Shown piece by piece: positions 1-6,983 of a stretch of DNA of 13,422 nt. How positions within the stretch are numbered: the first letter of the stretch is position 1; each line of letters opens with the position of its first letter. Source of the stretch: Amoebophrya sp. AT5.2 (lineage: Eukaryota > Sar > Dinophyceae > Syndiniales > Amoebophryaceae); contig RXOD01005560.1 of assembly GCA_005223375.1 (NCBI GenBank), positions 1 through 13,422 of the forward strand, written 5' to 3'. The position numbers were made by a program, and so were the translations under genes. A model generated the notes under the pieces. It was given only the letters and a program-made list of their open reading frames with translations, did no database searches and was not told the origin of the DNA.

Positions 1-1043
1 CCGGCCTCCTGCTCGCAGGAGGTCAAAACGTCCAGAATTTCCCTCGTGGTGTAGTCCCCCTTTAGTACGTGCAGCGCGTTGTTTTCCGGGCGGCGCAAGC
101 TTTCGATCTGGCTGCCCTTCGTTGCCGCCAATGCGTCCAGGTTGTCCTGCGCGATCGAGGTCGGACAGACCGCCTTCAGGTCGTCCGTCCCGGAGAAGCC
201 CACGGTGATGCTTTGGGCTCCCAGCTCCGGCCCGCGGCAGAGGTCCCACGGCGTCGCGGAGACCTTCGCGCCGTACTGCGCGGCCTCCTGCGGGAACACC
301 ACCTTCTTCAGCCAGTACTCGATCACCGCCGTGTGCCGCCGAAAGGCTTCGCACAGGTGCGCGTCGAAGTCCGCGGCGTCGTCCAGGTTCACCTCCTCAA
401 AGTTGCGCAGCCGTTTCGGCAGCGACATACACGCCGCCCCCCCGTCGCGCACCCAGCCGGCGTACAGGTGGGCGGCCTCGCACGTGGCCAGCCGGTTTAG
501 ATGATGGAAGACCTCGCGCAGCTGGCCGCGGGCGAGGCCCTCGCGGTAGTAGTGGGCCACGGTGAGCGTGAGCGCAATGTCCGGGTGGGCGAATTCCGTT
601 TTCTCGGCGGCCACGTCCTTCGCAGTGAAGGGCACGGCCATGCGCCGCGTCTCCCGCATCTTCGGGTGCGCGCCGTAGTTCACGCGGTGGCGCTTGGTGA
701 GGGCCGTGCGGAGCACCCCGTGAAACAACAGCCCGCGGAACATCAGCGCGGTCTCTCTCACCTTCTCCGGCAGCGCCGCCAAGTGTTCGCCCGGATCCTC
801 CAGCAGCACGGCTCTCACCCACCGCGCCTGCACGGCTGGATCGTACTCGGCGTATTGCTCCAGAACCGTGGGCGCCACTTCTCGAGCGATGCCCTTATTC
901 AGCTCGTCGCACAGCCTCTGCAGCTGCTCCGAATTGTGGTCCAGCAGTCGATACGACTGGTAGGTGGAACTCTTGCTGCTCTCCTGTTCAAACAGCTGCA
1001 GCGCCGCTTCGTCAACCTCATGATGATACGCTGGGGCGTTCAT
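1..1043 (-). CDS. Exon F (partial, runs off left edge): DUF3645 region of giant protein
   Basis: This open frame of 347 codons reaches the left edge without a stop and is not obvious from ATG-to-stop ORF calls. It reads MNAPAYHHEV, then LMFRGLLFHGVL, RVNYGAHPKMRETRRMAVPF with TAKDVAAEKTEFAHPDIAL (about residues 120-157), HYYREGL, IEYWLKKVVFPQEA, KVSATPWDL and TVGFSGTDD (about 280-288), then NNALHVL. These match, in order, the family signatures 'RGLL', 'RVNYG', 'AVP-x-x-AKD-x-x-x-x-x-EF-x-HPD', 'YY-x-GL', 'VVFP-x-EA', 'KLS-x-x-x-WDL' and 'GFSGTND', so the assignment to the DUF3645 region is firm. The GFSGT element sits where SecA-type motors have their GMTGT motif. A run of seven G in the mRNA near 437-443 keeps the frame. 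The remaining C-terminus lies beyond the left edge. Confidence 0.9.
   Translation of the reverse strand, partial: MNAPAYHHEVDEAALQLFEQESSKSSTYQSYRLLDHNSEQLQRLCDELNKGIAREVAPTVLEQYAEYDPAVQARWVRAVLLEDPGEHLAALPEKVRETALMFRGLLFHGVLRTALTKRHRVNYGAHPKMRETRRMAVPFTAKDVAAEKTEFAHPDIALTLTVAHYYREGLARGQLREVFHHLNRLATCEAAHLYAGWVRDGGAACMSLPKRLRNFEEVNLDDAADFDAHLCEAFRRHTAVIEYWLKKVVFPQEAAQYGAKVSATPWDLCRGPELGAQSITVGFSGTDDLKAVCPTSIAQDNLDALAATKGSQIESLRRPENNALHVLKGDYTTREILDVLTSCEQEA
180..200 (-). other. GFSGTDD motif of the DUF3638/DUF3645 motor-like region
   Basis: Codons for GFSGTDD match the family 'TTGFSGTND' block. The small-residue Ser-Gly-Thr core resembles motif III of helicase-like ATPases (GMTGT in SecA). 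The equivalence is inferred from motif order. Confidence 0.7.
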
Positions 1044-1599
1044 CTTTTTGCTTCTTGCGCTTGATGGCCCCCCTGTGAAGATGTTGCTCACGCCCCCGCC
1101 GGCGCTTCTGGAGGCCGCAGGAAGGTTCGCGCCCGTTATTTTTTAGAGAAACAAAAAGTAGTGAGTATAGGGCGGTGGTTTGGTTTTGATGTCACGGCGA
1201 TTGTCATAAGGTCCCTCACCAAGTAGCACGCCATCTCCTTGCGACTTTGAAGCCAGCCGCGTCCTGCGTCGATGTTTCTAGAGGACGCGCATCCGCATTC
1301 GATTTCGACCCCCCATGAGACGACGAGGAGACAGCTCCCCGGCCGACAGCTGCCAGGAGACATCACGACTATGACTTTGACTACGACCTCCACGCACGCA
1401 AGACCACACACGCTAGGCCAGTGCTCCCAGACAAGAAGCGATCGTCGGAAGCTACTCTGTCATGCTCACACACCAGATCCGCATAGCGAAAAAGTATACA
1501 ACTCCCGGTCGAAGTGGGCGTGGGGGTCTACTGGCTCACGTCTGATGACAATTCCAAGCCCTCGTCAGCTGAACTCACATGTTTTCAATAGCCTTAGAC
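1044..1599 (-). other. Intron 6 (between exons E and F), boundaries uncertain
   Basis: About 556 bases, AT-richer, with stops in all frames near the exons. The working model AAA|GTCTAA...AAAAAG|ATG keeps phase 0, but neither end is a strong consensus. Alternative acceptors upstream (CTCCAG near 1108, or CAGAAG) would need a phase-2 donor and would add about 20 residues (SAGGGVSNIFTGGPSSARSKK) to exon F. A good donor-like GTGAGT lies at about 1574-1579 but only after the TAA of exon E. A short imperfect tandem duplication (GACAGCTCCCCGG then GACAGCTGCCAGG) lies near 1331-1357. No gene is seen here on either strand. Confidence 0.5.
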
Positions 1600-4500
1600 T
1601 TTCTCCAGCTGGATGAGGTCAGGGCCGTATTTTTTGGCGAGGGGTCCCAATAGCTGCGACGCCGTGCGCAGCACCATCATGCAGGCCTCGTAGCGCGTCT
1701 CGCCGCCGGCCAGGCCGCAGGGACGGCCCTGCGTGTAGATGAGCTGACCCCTGGGCGACAAGACTTCGTCCGACTCGTCGATGAATTCCCGGCACTTCCT
1801 TCCCTCGAAGACTGCGCACAGCTTGCGGAGCTCTTTGTGATAGTGCGCGCCGGAGCTTTCGACCTCGTCCGCCCCAAGCGAGGTCAGACCCACAGACCCT
1901 CGACCCAGGTCCGACCTGCGGCACTCCAGCGACAGCCGGTCGGAGGGCGCGCAGACGAACACCCCCCCCGTGCGGGGGGCGGTGAACTCGGCCAGGCGTC
2001 GCAGCTCGCACAGCTGCGCGGACGTCAGCACGCGGTCGCGGCGGAACCGCATCGGGAGGATCCTTTTCCCGACCACCCCGCCCAGCTTGTGTTGCCAGTC
2101 GATACAATTCACCGGGAGAAGCGTCTCGAGCACCGTGGCCCGCGTCAACGTTTGACCACGACGGGAGGACACCGCCAGCAGCAGAGGCATGATCACAGCG
2201 GTTTTGCCCTGGCCCATACTGTACTCGAGCAGGCGGTTCTTCGTCGCGTGCAGAAGCTCCAACGCGATCGTGGACTGCTCGGGACGGATCCGAATACAGT
2301 TGTCCACCTCGAAAGCGAGAAACTCCGGCCACTGCGTGGAGCAGCAGCTGCTCTGCGAAGGTGTTGATGCTACAGGAGACCGGTGATGTGGGAACCCGAA
2401 GACCGGAAAGCCCTCCGCATGCAGCTCCTGCAAAAACTTGCTACTCGACGTCGACGTCGAATCCCGATCCCCCCCAGGAAGATTGCTTTTCATTGCCGCG
2501 GCCAGCTCGTAGATCCTCCGCGCCCGCTGCACACTGCGCACGGCGATAAGGAAGCGCGCCACGGCGCGCTGCTTCAGGTCCAGATGACGAAGTAGTAGTT
2601 GGTTGTGCGTATAATCTCCGGAGTCCTCCTGCTCGTCGTTACCGATGGAGCTGAAAACCGCAGTGGTCTCCTTCGCTGCTAAAGTTTTTCGCGCTTCCGC
2701 CCTCGCGGCCTCCTCGTCGCACCACGCAGCCGCAACTTCTAGTGGCGTCGGCGCGTGCTGCAGTCCGCTGCGGAGGTAAAGCTTCTGGACCAAAGACGAA
2801 TTTAAATTTTCAACATCAGCAGCAGCTTCACCTTCAAGCACGTCCAATCGATTGCCGCAGACCCGTTCCACATCTTTCCAAGCCTGCCCGCACTGCGTCA
2901 TCATGGTTGCGTGGTCCGCGGCCAGCTGCCGCAGTAACTCGTGGCCCTGCGGGAGTTGGTCCCTCTCTACAACAGCTGCAAACGTGCTTTCGGAGGACGG
3001 GGATCCAGTTCCCGTCCCACCCGCACGATCTACATCGGAAGATGAACTTCTGCTACTTGTTCCAGCAGCAATGGCCGCTCCCGCTCCTGTTGAAGCGCTC
3101 CTGAGCTCGAGGTCAAGTGCGAGCTGCCAACTCTTCTCTATCTCCTTCTTTTTCGCGTCCGCGATCCGGCTGAACTTTTTCTCCAAGATGAAGTCGGGCA
3201 GCTGCACGACCCGCTTTGGTTTCTTCGGCAACAACATCTGGTTGGGTTTCTTGGAGGTCCTCCCGCAGTCGAGCTTCGCCCGCTTTGCAGGCGGCGGCGG
3301 AACAAGTACACCTCGAGCCAGGCTGGTACGGGTCGGCAAGACCAGCATCTTCTCGGCGGAACAACAAACCGCGCGCGCAGGAGCGGCCAGCTCGCCGAAG
3401 CAAGAAACTTCTACTTCTACTCGCCCTCTCGCAGGAGCGGCCACTCCTGGCTTAGCCATGACCGCGGCGATTTTCGTCGCGGCGCACGAAGCCTGCGATT
3501 CGCGCTTCGCGGCCGCCACCAGGTCGCTCGCTTTGTGCGCGGCCACCAGACTCTCGACAACCGCGGGCAGCTTCCCTTCCAAATCGCCCACGAAGGCCCG
3601 CAGCTCCTCGGCCTTCGCCCAGTGCTCCGCGGCATTTGTCACTTGCTTCGCCGCAACACCGAACGCGGGGCCGAACTTCACCAGTTCCTCGACCGTCACC
3701 TCCAGCTGGAGCAGTCTCAAATCCAATCCTGTGGCGCGCCTGTGCTGAGCATCGTTCAACGCGACCAAGGCAGCGTCCAACTTCGCCGCCAACAGTAGCT
3801 TCGCCTCGCTCAGCACGCCCGATTCGAGGATAGCCGGAGCGCCCTCCTCTTCCGAGCAGAGGTGCTTGTGCACGATGGCACCGATTTTCTCGCGCGGGTG
3901 TTCTGTGTCGTGCACCCGGACGTACTCCATGTGTGGCGGGGCCACGGCAAAGCGAGGCGGTTTGGAATGGCAGTTCTGTTTTCCCCCGCGGGATCTCGTG
4001 GAGGAACTGCTGGCGCTGCCTCCGCCACCTGCTCGCGCGACATTTTGTATTGCCACGCAGGCCAGAGCGCAGAACAAAACCACGTCCGTGAGCTCCGGGA
4101 AACGCACCAGCACGCGCCCGAAGAAGAAGGCGGCCCGCAGCAATTTCGAAGATCTGGCTTCCCCCGCGCCGCTCCCCTCCTCGACCTCGAGCGCCAAAGC
4201 CTCTGCCGCGGCATACAACCGCAGGAAGCACTGCTCCGGGACCTGCTTCTGATCGGACGCGCCCCGAGAGGACGAAGTACCACCACGACCAGAATCATTA
4301 TCAACCCCAACGCCATTATTTCCCGCCACATCTTCAAGGGCGGGACGAGCGTCTTCCATCATACTCAGCCCGACGTCGTGGCCCTCTCTCGCACCTCTGC
4401 AAACCTCCAAGAAATCCCGCGCCGCGCCCAACGTCGGGTACGGGTGGTGCGGCTCCGTCAGGTCCAGGAACGACAACTCATCCGGCCTGCCGCGCAACCC

Positions 4501-5496
4501 GGCCTCCCCGCGTTCCTCCGTGCACAGAGACTTCAGAAAAGATGGAACGCCCCCCCAGCGGCTGTTGAGAATCACGCTGAAGTTGCTCGGGGCGTGCAGG
4601 CACTCGCGCAGAAGCTGCAGACCCTCGCGCGCAGGATGCTCGTCCAAATTCAAAAGCGCCGGCAAAACAAAAACAAGTTGGCTCCTGCTGGTCCTGTCGC
4701 TGTCGTGCTCGAGGGTCCTCTGGCCTAGAAATGCGTCTGCCGGCGGCGGAGGACTTCTCGCATCCTCCGCAAGCGGCCCCGGCGGCGTCGCAATACAGCT
4801 CTGTTGCTCACCCGTTTCCGCATGATCGACCGCATCAAATGCTGTTGGCGTCTCTCCGGGCAGCGCCAGTCCGCCACCGCCACCGACAGGCGTGTCCCCG
4901 CCCGTGCAGGAGCCGCGTCCGCTCCGGTCCGCCAATGGCGTCCTCGCGCCCCCGCAACTCCCACTTCTTCCTTGCTCCTCCTGCGCCTCTGACTCAAAGT
5001 TAATATCAGCACCACCACCTTCATGTTCATCTTCACACGCGTCCCCGCACCAGGAGCTGGAGGCGGCTCCCGAAGCGCGCCTTCCGAGCCATCCGTCGAT
5101 CATGTCCCGCGCCTCCGTGTCGCTGTCCCGGTAGGTCAGCAACTGGCAAAACCCCGCTTCGATTTCGTCCCGGGTCAGCCTTTCGCAAAGCGGCAGCCGT
5201 TCCATCGCGCGCAGCAGCTGCCACAGGTTCCGCTTGCTGAGCCGCTCCCGGCGGGCGGCTTCGTACTCCTGGAAGAGGTCGCCGCGATCGCTCTGAAGCT
5301 TCTTTCGCAGCGCCGTCGTCTTTTCCCTGCCGCAGAGCGCAAGGGCTGCAAGCATCTCGTCGACGAGGAGCCGCGCCAGCACGGCAAACCCGTAGCTGTG
5401 GCACAGAGCCTCTGGCGGCTCGATGGGCACCCTCGTGCGGTCGTGCCACAAACGATCGCTCTTCTGCGGACTCAGCTGGGGTGGGAGGATCATTCG
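1600..5496 (-). CDS. Exon E: DUF3638 ATPase-like core of giant protein (1299 codons)
   Basis: The exon opens with ILPPQLSPQKSDRLW, matching the family 'LSPRR-x-YYP' element that follows the exon D blocks. The first 700 residues are mostly helical with Ser/Gly and acidic insertions. A basic region at residues 733-770 carries PPPPAKRAKLD and LPKKPKRVV. The C-terminal 250 residues are the conserved core: EFLAFEVDNCIRIRPEQ, then P-loop MGQGKTAVIMPLL (residue about 1094; most relatives have MGEGKS), LGGVVGKRILPMRFRRDR, the acidic motif IDESDEVL (about 1240) and QLIYTQG. Together these are a good DUF3638 match. The P-loop and acidic motif imply ATP binding and hydrolysis, and I recognise no Cys/His protease triad. 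I end the exon at GAG AAA|GTCTAA because TAA follows and exon F must continue the family sequence. This donor is weak. The first ATG (5493-5491) is one codon inside the exon and is not a gene start, since exon D supplies preceding family blocks. Confidence 0.9.
1765..1779 (-). other. Walker B-like acidic motif (DESDE) of DUF3638 core
   Basis: DESDE follows Phe-Ile and precedes VLSPRGQLIY. It corresponds to the family 'LDESDELL...QLIYTIG' block. By analogy with DEAD/SecA motors the first Asp-Glu pair would coordinate magnesium and activate water; that role is inferred. Confidence 0.8.
2191..2220 (-). other. Walker A / P-loop (MGQGKT) of DUF3638 core
   Basis: The codons for SMGQGKTAVI encode a G-x-G-K-T nucleotide-binding loop after a predicted beta strand and before a hydrophobic helix. 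The Met before the loop and the small residues around it are as in SecA and DUF3638 proteins. The lysine and threonine expected to bind the phosphates are present. Confidence 0.85.
3208..3300 (-). other. Nuclear-localisation-like basic region in exon E
   Basis: PPPPAKRAKLD (3268-3300) closely resembles the monopartite nuclear import signal of c-Myc (pattern PxxKRxKLD). KKPKRV follows at 3208-3225, giving two basic clusters within about 30 residues. They lie in a variable, probably disordered stretch between conserved parts. Confidence 0.5.
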
Positions 5497-5802
5497 CTCA
5501 TTGCTTCGAATTCCGAATCCGATATTCGATTGCTTGCTCTACTTGATGGTGGAGCAGGACCTACAACACTTCTAAACAAACTATACGACCTATCACTTGA
5601 AATGGAGCAATGAATTTGGCGCAGCACCGCTGGACCAAGAAAAAGTAAATCTAAACTGCGCCTCGACTCTCGGCCTACGCGTAGGCCGTAAGCGGGCTAC
5701 TATCTAGGCCGGAGCCCGCACGCAACAGCAACTACTATACTTTAACACTTTTTGTTTTTTAGTTTAAAACTCAAATGGAAATGGTAATGAACAAAAAAGT
5801 AC
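5497..5802 (-). other. Intron 5 (between exons D and E)
   Basis: About 306 bases, CGG|GTACTT...AATGAG|CGA, phase 0 on both sides, with a T-rich run just after the donor and stops in frame. The hexamer GATCCT occurs just before the donor and just after the acceptor in the same codon phase. Removal between those copies would also give a correct frame (LGI-LPPQLSP). An 18-bp perfect palindrome sits in the middle (5671-5688). No other feature is visible. Confidence 0.6.
5671..5688. repeat. 18-bp perfect palindrome in intron 5
   Basis: CGGCCTACGCGTAGGCCG reads the same on both strands without a spacer. Like the hairpin of intron 3 it is GC-rich, has GGCC near its ends and contains GCGTA. The two are not copies of one another. 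Confidence 0.85.
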
Positions 5803-6510
5803 CCGCAGGATCCCGAGGCAGATTTTGAAGACGGTTTTCAGTTCGCCGAGGTCTGTGTCGTCCAGTGTGGACGTGATGTTGCCCCGCGCCCGTCCGGAGC
5901 GCAGGATCCGGAAGGCCGCCGCAACCCCGGTCACCCGCGTGAACGGGTCCGGGAGGATCCGCGCGGTCAGCCCGTGCAAGTAGGCCAAGAACAAGCTCGC
6001 CGACCGCGACGAGTTACTGCGCGGCGAGAGATCCCGCAGCAAGTCCCGCACCTCGAAGCAAAAAAACGCCGGTTCGCGTAGGTGGTCCAGGGCCAGCGAA
6101 ACGCTCCCGATTTCGTTCCGCTGCGCGGTCGCGTGCGGCACGATGAAAATGCTGCTCTGATACTGGTGCTGGCACAGGGGGAAAACTCCCGCATCAGTAT
6201 GCTGATTCTGGGCCGCGGGGGGCTCGATTGTGGCCGCCGGCCGCTGTCGCTTGTTCCCACGACCTGGCCGCTCCGCCGCTGTCAGTTGTTCCCCCGAGTT
6301 GTGGGCGCATGGCGCGGCGGCGTCAGCGGCCCCGGTCGGTGCTGCCAACACTTCTGCAGCAGCCATTCTCCCGCGCGGGGAGAGTTTCAGGCCGTGCTGG
6401 AGGCCGAACAGGGTGCCGAGGTCCTGGTCTGCGTCGACCGCGAACCCGTCGAAATCGGGGCAGCGGATCTCGTTTGGGGCGACTTTGTTTGACCCGTCGA
6501 CAGGGTTCAC
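5803..6510 (-). CDS. Exon D of giant DUF6606/DUF3638/DUF3645 protein
   Basis: About 236 codons. It carries two clear family blocks: DADQDLGTLFGLQHGLKL (about residues 26-42) and LAYLHGLTARILPDPFTRVTG (about 175-195), followed by AAFRILRSG. These match the family's 'Q-x-x-GTL-x-GL' and 'LHALT...PDPLTGRTG-x-E-x-AL' signatures, known to me from family members. Between them lies an Ala/Pro-rich insertion with a basic patch (GRGNKRQRPA) and a segment SIFIVPHATAQRNE, which matches the expected 'R-x-VLIPHG' strand. The exon leaves in phase 0 at CTG CGG|GTACTT. The 5' edge is uncertain: the open frame runs back to about 6549, and the AAG|GTG acceptor I chose removes up to 13 of those codons. Its position just upstream of the ATPase exon agrees with the family order. 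Confidence 0.84.
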
Positions 6511-6983
6511 CTTCACGCAGTCCACGTTACAGAAGTAGAAGCATCTGGCTTACAGAAGTGGAGGCTTTCCAGTACTCACGTCGAGACCCCTGCATACCGA
6601 GACAAGACCTACAGAAACCAGGTTTCATCATGCTTCAAAAAACAGCCAGCATCAACATGGCCTCCCCACATACTCAAACAATACCTAGCACAAGTACACA
6701 TAGGATCAGCTTCAGCAGTCATACTAGCTAGTGCTGAACGTGCACGTGCTATAGGTATAGAGTTAGAGATGGCCCGCCGAATGCAACAAGAACAAATCAT
6801 ACGGCTCTCGCCTGTACGCCTATCGCTATGGTCAATTGTATGTTTGGTTTCGGCGGCAGGGGCAGCTCCTCCCGGAGGAAACAAATTAATATAAAGGAGC
6901 ACGCAGCCGAAATTTTCGCGAATGTTCTTCAGCCAACAAGATGCGTATTTCTATTTTGTAGCGTTAACAGCGGGTGGCATCAC
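6511..6983 (-). other. Intron 4 (between exons C and D), boundaries uncertain
   Basis: About 473 AT-richer bases with stops in all relevant frames. My working model is GAC|GTGATG...GTGAAG|GTG (phase 0 both sides), chosen because it keeps the frame between the LPRIQDLRFDV end of C and the IRCPDFDGF start of D. A non-canonical alternative uses a five-base repeat ACGTG present on both sides in the same phase. Small perfect palindromes ACTAGCTAGT (6723-6732) and ACGTGCACGT (6738-6747) lie inside. A 97-codon frame on the minus strand (6609-6902) shows no protein-like pattern and I do not call it a gene. Confidence 0.5.
6527..6559. repeat. 10-bp direct repeat at the 5' edge of exon D
   Basis: TTACAGAAGT occurs at 6527-6536 and again at 6550-6559, with GCATCTGGC between. 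It lies where intron 4 meets exon D. The segment 6541-6558 also partly mirrors 6927-6944 near the other end of the intron (GCATCT, GGCT and GAAG shared, with two four-base gaps). The direct repeat is exact; the inverted similarity is weak. Confidence 0.6.

Noticed and set aside
69..1064. Overlapping plus-strand frames (to 187 codons) and the 141-codon minus-strand frame at 397-822
   Set aside because: They overlap the continuous DUF3645 frame of exon F, which has ordered family motifs; they read as Arg/His/Pro-rich shadows of GC-rich coding DNA.
1136..1616. Frames of 91 and 114 codons in intron 6
   Set aside because: No protein-like pattern, mixed composition, and placed between two exons of the same family domain.
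1600..5493. Exon E as a self-standing 1299-residue gene starting at its ATG
   Set aside because: Conserved family blocks directly upstream (exon D) and downstream (exon F) show that it is an internal part of a larger protein.
1837..5613. Long plus-strand frames opposite exon E (to 298 codons)
   Set aside because: Antisense shadows of a GC-rich coding exon, with no motifs and unlikely composition.
6609..6902. 97-codon minus-strand frame in intron 4
   Set aside because: Lies in AT-richer intronic sequence, has no recognisable pattern, and coding blocks on both sides belong to one protein.
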